16,220 bases of DNA from JBBIMP01 sp037444305 (GCA_037444305.1 JBBIMP010000067.1:1-16220), one strand, 5' to 3'. Numbered from the stretch's first letter, positions 1-8,413 are shown. Numbers and translations: made by a program. The notes: generated by a model from the sequence alone, not told the origin.

Positions 1-912
1 ACTGGGAAACTCGATCACCGACTGCTGCGTGTCGGGCGTTTCGCGGATGTCGTCGGGGAAACCATACTTGCCGCCGATCGCCATGGCTCCCGTCGGCTCC
101 TCTCCCATGGCCCACATGACCACATCGATCATGTGAGCGCCCCAGTCGGTCTGCAGTCCGCCGGAGTAATCCCAGACCCAGCGGAAATTGTGGTGGACGC
201 GCATCCGGTTGTAAGGCCTCTGGGGCGCGGGCCCCAGCCACATTTCGTAGTCGAGTTCCGGAGGCGGCGGTTCATCCGGCGGATTGCCGAGCTCCCCTTT
301 CCAATCCAGGTAGGCCCAGGCGCGGACCATCCGAATCCTGCCCAGCTTGCCGCTCTTCACAAAGGAGACGGCATCCTGAAAATGGCGGCCGCTGCGCTGC
401 TGGGTGCCGACGTCGACGATCCGGTTGTACCTGCGGGCGGCAGTCACCATGGCCCTGCCTTCGGCAATCGTCGTGGCCAGCGGTTTTTCGACGTAGACGT
501 CCTTCCCTGCCTGGCAGGCAAGGATCGTGGCCAGCGCATGCCAGTGGTCCGGCGTGGCGACGATGACCGCGTCGATATCGGCGCGATCCAGAATCCGGCG
601 AAAGTCCTTGTAGGCGTCCGGGTTTTTGCCGCGGGCGGCGGCGGCGAGCTTCACTCCGTCAGCCAGGTGCCGATCGTCAACATCGGCGACGGCGGGGCAG
701 TCGACCTCCGGCAGCCTGAGAAACGCGCTGAGATCGGCTCTTCCCTGCGCGCCGCTGCCGATCAGGGCAATGCGAAGCCGGCCGCTTGGCGAGACGGTCC
801 TCTCCTGCGCGCCGTAGGCTGCGGCGCCGGCTCCCCACCCGGCAAATAAAGCGGTTGCGGTCGTCTTGGCGCTGTTCTCGAGGAATTGACGGCGGTTCAG
901 GTCTTTTTTCAT
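1..912 (-). CDS. Tat-exported Gfo/Idh/MocA family oxidoreductase, 3' end outside window
   Basis: A nicotinamide-dependent sugar oxidoreductase of the Gfo/Idh/MocA family, probably acting outside the cytoplasm. The 304 codons in the window run open to the left edge, so the C-terminus is missing. The start is ATG at 912 with AAGGAGA six bases upstream. The N-terminus has a twin-arginine signal (RRQFL, residues 7-11) and a hydrophobic stretch ending near AYGAQ. A Rossmann glycine motif (IGSGAQG, about 51-57) follows, then ATPDHWH and the family hallmark EKP at 142-144. The C-terminal fold holds the segment DWGAHMIDVVMW. Family members oxidise or reduce sugar hydroxyls, and secreted ones are often found near DUF1080 proteins, as here. 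The substrate cannot be read from the sequence. A tightly bound cofactor is expected for a Tat substrate (inference). Confidence 0.93.
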   Translation of the reverse strand, partial: MKKDLNRRQFLENSAKTTATALFAGWGAGAAAYGAQERTVSPSGRLRIALIGSGAQGRADLSAFLRLPEVDCPAVADVDDRHLADGVKLAAAARGKNPDAYKDFRRILDRADIDAVIVATPDHWHALATILACQAGKDVYVEKPLATTIAEGRAMVTAARRYNRIVDVGTQQRSGRHFQDAVSFVKSGKLGRIRMVRAWAYLDWKGELGNPPDEPPPPELDYEMWLGPAPQRPYNRMRVHHNFRWVWDYSGGLQTDWGAHMIDVVMWAMGEEPTGAMAIGGKYGFPDDIRETPDTQQSVIEFPS

Positions 913-1005
913 TGAGGATCTCCTTGAGACAAGAGGCAAAGCAGGATATTGATATTAACAGACAGGCGCATATTCGGTGACAAGAATGGGAGGCAAGATA
1001 CGCAC
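913..1005. promoter_or_regulatory. Divergent intergenic region between the oxidoreductase and DUF1080 genes
   Basis: This 93-bp gap must hold the signals for two divergent genes. On the plus strand TTGATA (949-954) and TATTCG (971-976) are 16 bases apart and make a weak promoter candidate. On the minus strand TTGTCA (complement of 978-983) is a possible -35, but no good -10 is spaced correctly. No obvious operator palindrome is visible. Confidence 0.25.
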
Positions 1006-1797
1006 ATGACAGTTCCGTCCACGCTATCAACGGCGGCCTATCTCTCATTTTTGCTCTGCGCCCTGGTCGGCGCCGGACAGCGAGGCGGCGCCCAGCCGGA
1101 TCCCGCCGGGCACAACACCCTGACCGCGGAGGAAAAATCCCAGGGCTGGATCCTGCTCTTTGACGGCTCGACTTTTCACGGATGGCGCGGCCTCGGCCGC
1201 GAGCGCGTACCCGAAAGGCACTGGGCCATCGAAGACGGCGCCATCACAAAGATCCCTACCGCGGATGTTCCCCTGCAGGCCGACGGGCAGCCGCTCCAGG
1301 GTGGAGATCTCATGACAAGCGCGGCCTTCGCGGATTTTGAGCTTGTTTTTGAATGGAAGATCAGCCCCGGAGGCAACAGCGGCGTCAAATACAATGTTTC
1401 GGAGGAAATGTCCCTCGCCCATGCACCCAATCGCGCTGCGCTCGGATTCGAATACCAGATCCTGGATGATGCACTGCATCCCGACGCCGCGAACGGCCCC
1501 AACCGGACTGCGGCGGCGCTCTACGATCTCATCGCTCCGGAAGGCAAGAAACTGCGCCCCGTGGGCCAGTTCAACAGCGCCCGCATCGTATTCCGGGGCG
1601 GCCGGGGCGAGCATTGGCTCAACGGCGCGAAGGTGCTGGATTACGAACTCGACACGCCGCAAATGAACGAACGGCTGGCGAGGAGCAAATATCGGAACAT
1701 CGCGGGCTTTGCGGAGAAGCGAACCGGCCACATCGTCCTCCAGGACCACACCGACGCCGCCTGGTTCCGCAACATCAAACTCCTCCCGCTGAGGTGA
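1006..1797 (+). CDS. Secreted DUF1080 protein (3-keto-glycoside hydrolase-like)
   Basis: A 263-residue member of the DUF1080 (PF06439) family, with a concanavalin-like fold. Characterised relatives in Bacteroides hydrolyse 3-keto-glycosides made by partner Gfo/Idh/MocA enzymes. Family marks visible here are GWILLFDGSTFHGW near the N-terminus, GNSGVKYNV, GFEYQILDD, HWLNGAKVLDYE and the terminal GHIVLQDH...WFRNIKL. The frame is open from 949, but ATG 1006 is preferred because it is followed by a clear signal peptide (STAAYLSFLLCALVGAG) and preceded by GGGAGG at 988-993. No lipobox cysteine follows the hydrophobic core, so a soluble periplasmic or secreted protein is likely. It diverges from the Tat oxidoreductase and converges with rhaB across a 96-bp gap with no convincing terminator. 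The exact substrate is unknown. Confidence 0.9.
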   Translation: MTVPSTLSTAAYLSFLLCALVGAGQRGGAQPDPAGHNTLTAEEKSQGWILLFDGSTFHGWRGLGRERVPERHWAIEDGAITKIPTADVPLQADGQPLQGGDLMTSAAFADFELVFEWKISPGGNSGVKYNVSEEMSLAHAPNRAALGFEYQILDDALHPDAANGPNRTAAALYDLIAPEGKKLRPVGQFNSARIVFRGGRGEHWLNGAKVLDYELDTPQMNERLARSKYRNIAGFAEKRTGHIVLQDHTDAAWFRNIKLLPLR

Positions 1798-1893
1798 TTT
1801 TGCAGTTTCGCTTTTTGGGCTGTTTTCCGCGGAGGAGGGGTGGAAGCAACACGCCCGGCCTGCAGCCGCCCGGGGCGGGCCGACTCGGATACT

Positions 1894-3306
1894 TCAAGGG
1901 GAATCAGCCGTCTGGATCCTGGAACTGACTTCCCAGATGGGAACGCCGGCGCGTTCCAGCGTATGAATCTGCAGAGCGGCATTCCCGATGGCTGTCGCTT
2001 CGGCCGGTCCCCGCAGGAGCTCCAATCCCGATAGGCTTTCCGTCAGGGAGTTCAAGACCTCATTCCGCACCCCGCCGCCGACAATGGCCACGCGCTCCAG
2101 CCTCTTCCCGGAGATCGAGGCGGTCCCTGCCAGCACTTCGGCATAGCGCCTGGCAAGGCTGCGCAGGATCGTAGCCGTCAATTCCTTGGGATCTTCCGAC
2201 ACTCCATAGCCCTGGGCTTCCGCCGCCCGGCGCATTCGGCCGATCATATCGCCAGGCGTCAGAAACGGTTCGGAATCGGCTTCGAACCACGAACCCTCGG
2301 CGGGAACATGGCCAAGAGAGGCCGCCAACTCCGACAACTGGAGGGCGAGTCCCCGCCTGTTCCACTCCTGCACAGCCTGCTGGAGCAGCCAAAGGCCAAT
2401 GACGTTCTTGAGGAACCGGATCGAACCGCAGACGCCGCCTTCGTTGGTGTAGTTGTGTTCCCTGGCTTCCGGTGTCACCCGCGGAGCATCCAGCACGGTT
2501 CCGACCAAAGACCATGTACCTGAGCTGATGAAGGCAAGCCGGTCGGGCGGCCAGGGAATACCCGCCACCGCTGACCCCGTATCATGGCACGCCGGCAGGA
2601 TGACCTGCGTCTGGGAGAGTCCGAGTTCCTGTTGCCACCGCGGCCTCAATTTCCCAAGCTCCGTGCCAGGAGGGAGGATCGGCGGGAATTTGTCCGGCTC
2701 CAGGCCGAAGCAGCCCTGGATCTCCCCGCTCCAGGCTCTCTCGCGGATATCCACCATCTGAGTGTGGGTGGCATTGGTATATTCGGCGGCAGCATTGCCC
2801 GTCAGCCGGAACGAGAAGTACTCGGGCAGGTTCAACCAGAGTCTGGCCCTCGCCCACTCCCGGGGGTGTTCCTGCCGGTGGGCCAGGAGCTGGTAGAGGG
2901 TATTGAAGGGAAGGAACTGGATCCCGGTTAATTCATACAACCGTTCCCGGGAAACAATCTCCAGCGCCCGGGTCATGGCCGGGGGGCACCGGGAATCGCG
3001 GTAGGAATGGGCTGCGCCTATCCGGTCACCGGCAGCGTCGATTAAAACGTAGTCCACGGCCCATCCATCTATCCCGATGCTGTCCAGCAAGCCCCCCGCT
3101 GCGCGAGCAGCCTTTTTCAGGCCCATTAAGACATTTTCCCACAGGCCCTCCAGATCCCAGATCAAATGACCATCCTGGCTGCAGCAACAGTTCGGAAAGC
3201 GATGAACCTCCCGCAATTCTCCTCTTTCGCCGTCCCACCGGCAGATCATGACGCGGCCGCTTTCGGCGCCAAGATCAACGGCCGCGACGTGACGTGCCGG
3301 CTTCAT
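1894..3306 (-). CDS. rhaB: L-rhamnulokinase (FGGY family)
   Basis: Phosphorylates L-rhamnulose to L-rhamnulose 1-phosphate with ATP in the cytoplasm. The 470 residues are close to the family norm (about 490 in E. coli). The N-terminal phosphate-binding segment AAVDLGAESGRVM (about 8-20) is typical of RhaB. GIDGWAVDYVLID (about 78-90) and GTWSLVG are also family motifs. Asp 242 in ACHDTGSAVAG is the expected catalytic base, and the C-terminal adenosine loop is IVGGGVRNE (408-416). ATG 3306 overlaps the rhaEW stop codon by four bases (ATGA) and has no strong ribosome binding site of its own, so translation is probably coupled to rhaEW. It is the last gene of the rhaI-rhaEW-rhaB operon. The context with a rhamnose isomerase and aldolase makes a different sugar kinase unlikely. 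Confidence 0.94.
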   Translation of the reverse strand: MKPARHVAAVDLGAESGRVMICRWDGERGELREVHRFPNCCCSQDGHLIWDLEGLWENVLMGLKKAARAAGGLLDSIGIDGWAVDYVLIDAAGDRIGAAHSYRDSRCPPAMTRALEIVSRERLYELTGIQFLPFNTLYQLLAHRQEHPREWARARLWLNLPEYFSFRLTGNAAAEYTNATHTQMVDIRERAWSGEIQGCFGLEPDKFPPILPPGTELGKLRPRWQQELGLSQTQVILPACHDTGSAVAGIPWPPDRLAFISSGTWSLVGTVLDAPRVTPEAREHNYTNEGGVCGSIRFLKNVIGLWLLQQAVQEWNRRGLALQLSELAASLGHVPAEGSWFEADSEPFLTPGDMIGRMRRAAEAQGYGVSEDPKELTATILRSLARRYAEVLAGTASISGKRLERVAIVGGGVRNEVLNSLTESLSGLELLRGPAEATAIGNAALQIHTLERAGVPIWEVSSRIQTADSP

Positions 3307-5501
3307 CGGAGGAAGGCCTCGGCCAGGCCGCCATCCACGGGAATCATATGCCCCGTGGTTTTCAGACTGCGCTCGCTGGCCAGCCAGCAGATGGCTTCAG
3401 CGCAATCCTCAGGCTGTATGGGCAAGCCCGTCAGCGTGCGCCGTGCATAAAAATCGGCCAGGCGCCGGCGCAGCTCTTCGGTGGACTGGGACTCGTCAAA
3501 GGGAACGGAGTATTTGGACAGCGAGGAGATGACACGGTCTCTCGGAAACATGGTGGAGCCGGCCACTACCGTGGCCGGGGCAATGCCGTTCACCCGGACC
3601 AGGGGCGCCAAACCGCAGGCCAGCTCCCGCACCAGGTGGCTGAGAGCGCTCTTGCTGACATCGTAGGCTTCGCTGCCCCGCTTGGGGACTACGGCATTGG
3701 CCGAGCCGGTCAAGACCAGGCAGGCGGGGAGCGCCTGCTCCCGCAAAATCCTGCAGGCCTCGTCGGCCAGATAGTAATTCCCGGCTATGTTCACCTGCAG
3801 CGTCATCTGCCACTGGGAATCCGTAATGCGGCCCGCTTTGTCGGGAGCCACAAAGACGGCGGCAGTGTTGATCACGCCATCTATCCCGCCGAAGGTCAGC
3901 ACGGTGTGCCGCAAGGCTGCCGCCAGGCTTTCCCGCGAAGTGAGGTCGGCCCCGCATGAAGATACGGATTCCCGCGCCGAAAGCGCGGCAGCTTCCTGCG
4001 CCACTGCAGCCGCCGCCGCCTCATTGAGGTCGGCAACCACCAGGTGCGCTCCGTGACGCGCCAATTGGAGGACAGTGGCACGGCCAATCCCGCTCCCGCC
4101 GCCCACCACCAGGAAGACCTTGCGGCTGAACTCCCTTTCCGGGGGCATTTGTCGCAGCTTGGCCTCCTCGAGTGCCCAGTATTCGATGCGGAACGCTTCC
4201 GCGGGGGGCAGGGCCACGTAGTTGTGGAATGCGGCAAAGCGTGAGGAGTCCTCGGGGCGCTTGGCTATGGGCAAGGCGCCACTCACGGTGCCGCCATCCA
4301 TGGCCGTGGCGCCGGCCATGACGTGGATGGCGTTGATATAAAACTCGCTCGTGATCCGGGCTTCCTTCTTGTTCTTGCCGAAGCTGAACAGACCGATGCC
4401 CGGAATCAGAATGACGGTGGGAGCAGCCTCGCGCATTGGGGGACTGTCCGGCCCAGCCAGTGCCCGGTAATAGTCCTGGTAGTTCTTCCGGTAGGCCTCA
4501 ATCGCCGCCGTGATTTTCTCCTGCAACCGCTCCAGGCACTCTTCGGGCTGGAAATCGACGTAGAGCGGACAGATCTTGGTGCGGAGAAAATGATCCGGAC
4601 AACTGGTGCCCAGCCGGGCCAGAGGCTCGGCATCCTGGGAATTCACAAACTCCAGAACGTCGGCCGAGTCGTCAAAATGACCTATGGAGCGACGGTGTGC
4701 GCCGACCTTGCCGCGAAGGAATGGGAGCAAGTCGGCCGCCCAGACCTTGCGGTCCGCGACCGACTGGATGCGGGCGCCGCCAAAGAGGCTTTTGCCGAGC
4801 TTCTCCTGATGCTCCAGGACAAACTCGCCCAACTGATCAATCAGAGATATGCTGCTCTGATAGCATTCCCGTTGTGTACTCCCCCATGTGAACAGACCAT
4901 GCCCGCCCAAGACAATTCCGTCACAGTGTGGATTCTCTTCTACCGACCGCTGAAGCATCAGGCCGAGTTCGAAGCCCGGCCGCTGCCAGGGGAGCCAGAT
5001 CAAATGTCGATGGAAGCGCCGATTAAACTCCTCCATTTTCTGCTTCCCGTTGGCGCTGGCCGCCATGGCAATCGCCCAGTCGGGGTGAAGGTGATCCACA
5101 TGGTCGAACGGAAGAAAAGCGTGCAGGGGAGTGTCGATGGAGGAGGCTACCGGGTTCCGCCCGAAGGTGCAAAGCGGATAGTACTCCACCATCTCATCTT
5201 CAGCGCTTTCGCCACGGTAGATCTGTTTCAACTGCTCCAGCCGCTGCAAATAGAGGATGGCAAAACCTTCCCGGCGGATACTGCCCAGATCGCCCCCGCT
5301 TCCCTTGACCGCCATGACACGGGTGGGCTGCCCGCTGAAAGGATCGGTCACGGTGTACTTGGAACTGGTGTTGCCGCCCCCAAAGTTTGTAATCCGGAGA
5401 TCTGCCCCCAGCAGGTTTGACCGGTAGCAGAGCAGTTCCAGGGGATCCCGTTCCAGCCGGCTGGCCACGGAGGAGTCCCAGAGATCAGTCAGATACTTCA
5501 T
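3303..5501 (-). CDS. rhaEW: Bifunctional rhamnulose-1-phosphate aldolase / short-chain dehydrogenase
   Basis: A 732-residue fusion that cleaves L-rhamnulose 1-phosphate to dihydroxyacetone phosphate and L-lactaldehyde and then processes the lactaldehyde. The first ~450 residues are a class II aldolase domain, with GGGNTSSK (41-48) and the metal-site cluster HVDHLHP (His 134, 137 and 139), plus LGGHGLFTWG near 198-207. The last ~270 residues are a classical SDR: glycine motif GGGSGIG (467-473), Ser 600, and Tyr 613/Lys 617 in YDVSK. Known homologues (B. subtilis YuxG/RhaEW) are described as aldolase plus lactaldehyde dehydrogenase; whether this copy oxidises or reduces is not decided by sequence. 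ATG 5501 is chosen because GAGG lies six bases upstream. A TTG at 5507 would overlap that site. The stop overlaps the rhaB start. Confidence 0.93.
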   Translation of the reverse strand: MKYLTDLWDSSVASRLERDPLELLCYRSNLLGADLRITNFGGGNTSSKYTVTDPFSGQPTRVMAVKGSGGDLGSIRREGFAILYLQRLEQLKQIYRGESAEDEMVEYYPLCTFGRNPVASSIDTPLHAFLPFDHVDHLHPDWAIAMAASANGKQKMEEFNRRFHRHLIWLPWQRPGFELGLMLQRSVEENPHCDGIVLGGHGLFTWGSTQRECYQSSISLIDQLGEFVLEHQEKLGKSLFGGARIQSVADRKVWAADLLPFLRGKVGAHRRSIGHFDDSADVLEFVNSQDAEPLARLGTSCPDHFLRTKICPLYVDFQPEECLERLQEKITAAIEAYRKNYQDYYRALAGPDSPPMREAAPTVILIPGIGLFSFGKNKKEARITSEFYINAIHVMAGATAMDGGTVSGALPIAKRPEDSSRFAAFHNYVALPPAEAFRIEYWALEEAKLRQMPPEREFSRKVFLVVGGGSGIGRATVLQLARHGAHLVVADLNEAAAAAVAQEAAALSARESVSSCGADLTSRESLAAALRHTVLTFGGIDGVINTAAVFVAPDKAGRITDSQWQMTLQVNIAGNYYLADEACRILREQALPACLVLTGSANAVVPKRGSEAYDVSKSALSHLVRELACGLAPLVRVNGIAPATVVAGSTMFPRDRVISSLSKYSVPFDESQSTEELRRRLADFYARRTLTGLPIQPEDCAEAICWLASERSLKTTGHMIPVDGGLAEAFLR

Positions 5502-5585
5502 ATTCAACCTCGTTGGCGGGGGAGGCCTGCGCCGGCGCCCACAGGATGGGCAGAGGAGATCGGCAACAGATCTTACCCCCTCCCT

Positions 5586-6779
5586 TCATGCGTAGCTTGT
5601 GGAACGCGGCAGATTCCTTTCCTTTCGCTCCTGGCCTGCCTTCTCCAGGTAGCCGCTCGACAGAAAGGCCTCCAGCGGATTCTCCGGCAGGCCCCTGCCC
5701 CGCCTCCACTCCCGGATTATGGGGCGGACATCGCAATAAAAAGCCTCGCGCAGACATTCTTCCGCCTGTACGAGCCGGCAACAACTCTGCAGATCAGCCA
5801 GCCGCGGCCGATCCACCAGGCTGGCCTTGGCGTACAGTTCCTGGGCCATCATGACGGTCTGAATCATTGCCTCGATCTTCCCTTTGAGGTTGTGGCTTTG
5901 GTCGATCATGTAGGCGATGTCGGCCCTCTGCCCGCTCTCCCACTCAAAGAAAACGATCTCGTGAAAAATGCGGAAGATCTGATATGGATCAATTGAGCCT
6001 AGTGTCAGATCATCATCGGCATATCGGCGATCATTGAAGTGAAAGCCGCCCAACATTCCTTCGCTGAGGAGCCAGGTCACGATCTGCTCGATGTTCTGCG
6101 CCTGGTAATGGTGGCCCGTGTCCACCAGCACCCGGGCCTGTGGACCAGCCGTCCGCGCCATGTGGAGCGCCATTCCCCAGTCGGCGATGTCGGTGTGGTA
6201 GAAGGCAGGCTCAAAAGGTTTGTACTCCACCAGCAGCCGCTGTGAGCCCGACAATCGGGCATGGGCAGCCCGCAGGCCCTCTTCAAACTGCGCCTTCCGC
6301 CGCCGGATGTTGGCCGTTCCCGGATAGTTCGACCCGTCTGCAAACCACAGCGTGATGTCGCGACTCCGTGTCTCTTCTGCAATTTCAATGCAGGCAAAGA
6401 TATGGTCGAGGGCGCTCTTTCGAACGGCGGGATCGGGATTCCCCAAGGATCCGAACTTGTAGATCTGGTCCTGAAAAGTGTTGGGGTTGATGGAACCGAC
6501 GCGCACGCCATATTCGTTGGCCCAAGCCTCCACCCGGGGTACGTCACTCACTCCGCCGGGCAAATCCCAGAGCGCATGGAGCGAAACCGAGGGGCAGCAA
6601 CCCGTGCAGGCATGCACCTGGCCGGCATCACTCAGCTTCTCCTGTGTGCAAGTGGCGGCAGAGACTTCAATAAATTTCCCGAACCGGGTCCCGGTGTTGG
6701 AGAAACCCCAGGAGGGAAGCTCAACACAAAAACTGTCCAGAGCCCTAAGTGTTTCCTCTGAGCGGTGCTGCAATGTCAT
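5586..6779 (-). CDS. rhaI: L-rhamnose isomerase, TIM-barrel RhaI type
   Basis: Interconverts L-rhamnose and L-rhamnulose, the first step of the pathway. The protein has 397 residues, somewhat shorter than the ~430 of Pseudomonas stutzeri RhaI. Metal ligands are visible: Glu 185 (VEYKPFEP), Asp 220 and His 223 (VDTGHH), His 247 (GGFHFND), Asp 255 and 257 (YADDD) and Asp 293 (MIDQSHN). From memory, their spacing is that of the Glu219, Asp254, His257, His281, Asp289, Asp291 and Asp327 set of the P. stutzeri enzyme. This type is unrelated in detail to E. coli RhaA. ATG 6779 follows AGAGGA with seven bases between. It is the promoter-proximal gene of the minus-strand rha operon, 84 bp before rhaEW. 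Related isomerases act on several sugars, but the neighbours point to rhamnose. Confidence 0.93.
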   Translation of the reverse strand: MTLQHRSEETLRALDSFCVELPSWGFSNTGTRFGKFIEVSAATCTQEKLSDAGQVHACTGCCPSVSLHALWDLPGGVSDVPRVEAWANEYGVRVGSINPNTFQDQIYKFGSLGNPDPAVRKSALDHIFACIEIAEETRSRDITLWFADGSNYPGTANIRRRKAQFEEGLRAAHARLSGSQRLLVEYKPFEPAFYHTDIADWGMALHMARTAGPQARVLVDTGHHYQAQNIEQIVTWLLSEGMLGGFHFNDRRYADDDLTLGSIDPYQIFRIFHEIVFFEWESGQRADIAYMIDQSHNLKGKIEAMIQTVMMAQELYAKASLVDRPRLADLQSCCRLVQAEECLREAFYCDVRPIIREWRRGRGLPENPLEAFLSSGYLEKAGQERKERNLPRSTSYA

Positions 6780-7274
6780 GGCTTTGTCCTCTGGCCTGAT
6801 TCGAGGCCCAAAGTGTCATTCAGCAAAAAGGCGCCACCTGCCATCGGGGACAATGCACTTTCAATTTGAGGTGAGGGAATCTGGCACATTTTGTTAACGA
6901 ATGCCCCGCGCCAATGCCGACAATCCCCAACTGACGGGCCGACGAATTCCGGAAAGCCGCATTTTCCGCTCTTGGGTTATGGGGAGGACTTGGCAGAGCG
7001 CTTTCAAGGGTTCGCCAGAATATCGAGTCTTAACCGCGGCCTCAGATCATATGGATGGCGGACCAAATGTCAAGAGCCGTTGGGCTACTTCCCAGTGTGC
7101 CAAAAGATGTACCCCCGGCGCCGGTCGGAGGCAATGCGGCCCGGCTGTCTTCCACCATCCGGCATCGAAAACCCAAGGGCTTCACCTGCAGGCAGGCGAG
7201 GATTTTGCTTGCCCTTTCCCATCCTCAAAGTAAAAAATCCCGCGAAGCAGATTTGAATCTTCATGGAGGCCTGC
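6780..7274. other. 495-bp gap between rhaI and the serine hydrolase, probable control region
   Basis: This divergent gap should contain the rha operon promoter (minus strand) and a promoter for the hydrolase series (plus strand). Several frames stay open across 6891-7256, but none gives a recognisable protein, a good ribosome binding site or domain-like composition. TTTTGTTAACGAATG (6890-6904) is an AT-rich patch that could be part of a regulator site; I see no clear paired operator half-sites or consensus promoter. GACCAAATGTCAAG (7058-7071) and GTACCCCC (7109-7116) look a little like insertion-sequence terminal debris, but no transposase remnant is present. Confidence 0.4.
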
Positions 7275-8192
7275 ATGAAAAAGCCTGCCGTTACAATTCT
7301 CGCCTGCTGGTTCGCCCTGCTCTGCCCGCTGTTCGCCCAGCAGGAAAACTGGAACGTCGTCAGGGAAAAGACCGAGAGTAGGCTGCGGGAAATCGCCTCG
7401 GGCACCCGCGGTGCCGTCGGCCTGGTCGCCGTGGATCTCACCGGCGGCGAGCGCTTCGCAATCAACGAAAACCTCGTGTTTCCCCAGGCGAGCGCCATCA
7501 AGATCCCGATCCTCATGGAAGTGTATAAACAGGCCGCGGCGGGCAAATTCAGTCTGGCCGACCTGCATCCGGTCGGGAAGAACCACCAGGTGGCCGGCAG
7601 CGGGGTGCTTCAGCACTTCGGCGACGGCACATCCCGCCTGAGCATCCGGGACCTGGCCGTCCTGATGATCCTGGTGAGCGACAACACGGCCACGAACATG
7701 CTCATCGACCTCGTCGGCAAGGAAGCCATCAACGCCACCATGGCCGGCCTCGGCCTCCAGCAGACACGCGTCCAACGCCGGATGATCGACCCGGCGGCCT
7801 CCGGCAGAGGCGAGGAAAACGTCTCCACGCCGGGCGAGGCCGCCCGCATCATGGCGCTGCTCTACCGCGGCGAGTTCCTCGGGCGCGACGCCTGCGACGA
7901 CATGCTCGCGATTCTCAGAATGCCCAAGAGCGGCGGGATCAGCTCCGGGCTTCCCTCCGGCACCTCCGTGGCCTTCAAGCCAGGGGGGCTCGCCGGGGTC
8001 TCGACCGAGTGGGCGATCGTCTACCTGAAGGAGCGCCCTTACGTCGTGGTCTTCATGGAAAACTACGGAATGCAGGACGAGGCAGCGGTTGCCATGAAGG
8101 AAATATCACGGGTGTTGCACGACTACTTCTGGCGGCTGGGCCGGGCCACGCGCCACGGCACCTATGTCGATCCCCAGTGGATCAAGCGATAA
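7275..8192 (+). CDS. Class A beta-lactamase-like serine hydrolase, exported, altered motifs
   Basis: A 305-residue protein of the beta-lactamase/transpeptidase-like fold with an N-terminal signal peptide (ILACWFALLCPLFAQ). ATG 7275 is chosen over the in-frame ATG 7263 because GGAGG (7265-7269) lies five bases upstream and the signal peptide begins there. The catalytic SxxK is SAIK (Ser 73, Lys 76), and the second element is SDN (135-137). The third element reads KPG (235-237) instead of KTG. The omega-loop region has RRMID...GEENVSTP and lacks the usual ExxLN; Asp 172 sits about where Glu166 would be. It may therefore be a weak lactamase, or a peptidase or esterase, rather than a resistance enzyme. 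It is followed at once by the palindromic element and then ridA, on the same strand. The stop TAA shares bases with the element's left end. Confidence 0.85.
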   Translation: MKKPAVTILACWFALLCPLFAQQENWNVVREKTESRLREIASGTRGAVGLVAVDLTGGERFAINENLVFPQASAIKIPILMEVYKQAAAGKFSLADLHPVGKNHQVAGSGVLQHFGDGTSRLSIRDLAVLMILVSDNTATNMLIDLVGKEAINATMAGLGLQQTRVQRRMIDPAASGRGEENVSTPGEAARIMALLYRGEFLGRDACDDMLAILRMPKSGGISSGLPSGTSVAFKPGGLAGVSTEWAIVYLKERPYVVVFMENYGMQDEAAVAMKEISRVLHDYFWRLGRATRHGTYVDPQWIKR

Positions 8193-8253
8193 TTCGGGGA
8201 CATGCGCGAATGGCGCTTATATGAGGAATCGAGGACCCTGAAAGGGGCCAACA

Positions 8254-8395
8254 GGAAAGCCCAGGGCGTAAGCCCTGGGTAAGGCGGGATAAGGGGATGA
8301 GAGGAGCCCTGCAAGGGCGGCACAGCCGGTGTCGCCCTTGCAGGGCTCAATCCCGGCATTCGCCGACAACCCAGGGCTTACGCCCTGGGCTTTCC
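8254..8395. repeat. Perfect 27-bp inverted repeat pair, each arm itself a hairpin
   Basis: The arms 8254-8280 and 8369-8395 are exact reverse complements. Each arm contains CCCAGGGC-GTAA-GCCCTGGG (or its complement), an eight-base stem with a four-base loop, so each can fold alone or the two can pair over 142 bases. Confidence 0.9.
8304..8348. repeat. Central hairpin of the composite element
   Basis: The left arm GAGCCCTGCAAGGGCGGCAC (8304-8323) and right arm 8329-8348 pair with one mismatch in 20 around a five-base loop. In RNA it would be a very stable hairpin. No T-run follows, so it is not a classical intrinsic terminator. Confidence 0.88.
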
Positions 8396-8413
8396 CGCGC
8401 CGCCCCTTCGGGG

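Noticed and set aside
1798..1893. Intrinsic terminator between the DUF1080 gene and rhaB
   Set aside because: A short GC-rich palindrome (about 1866-1880) is present but there is no T-run on either strand and the stem is only about four bases.
4323..5420. A 365-codon open frame on the plus strand
   Set aside because: It is antisense to rhaEW, whose two domains and active-site motifs are certain; the frame has no domain-like sequence and arises from high-GC codon bias.
6891..7256. Overlapping open frames in the rhaI upstream gap
   Set aside because: Two frames are open at once, neither has a ribosome binding site or recognisable domain, and the composition differs from the real genes around.
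8162..8359. A 65-codon open frame inside the palindromic element
   Set aside because: It is read through repeat sequence and has no ribosome binding site; similar hypothetical peptides are annotation artefacts of such repeats.
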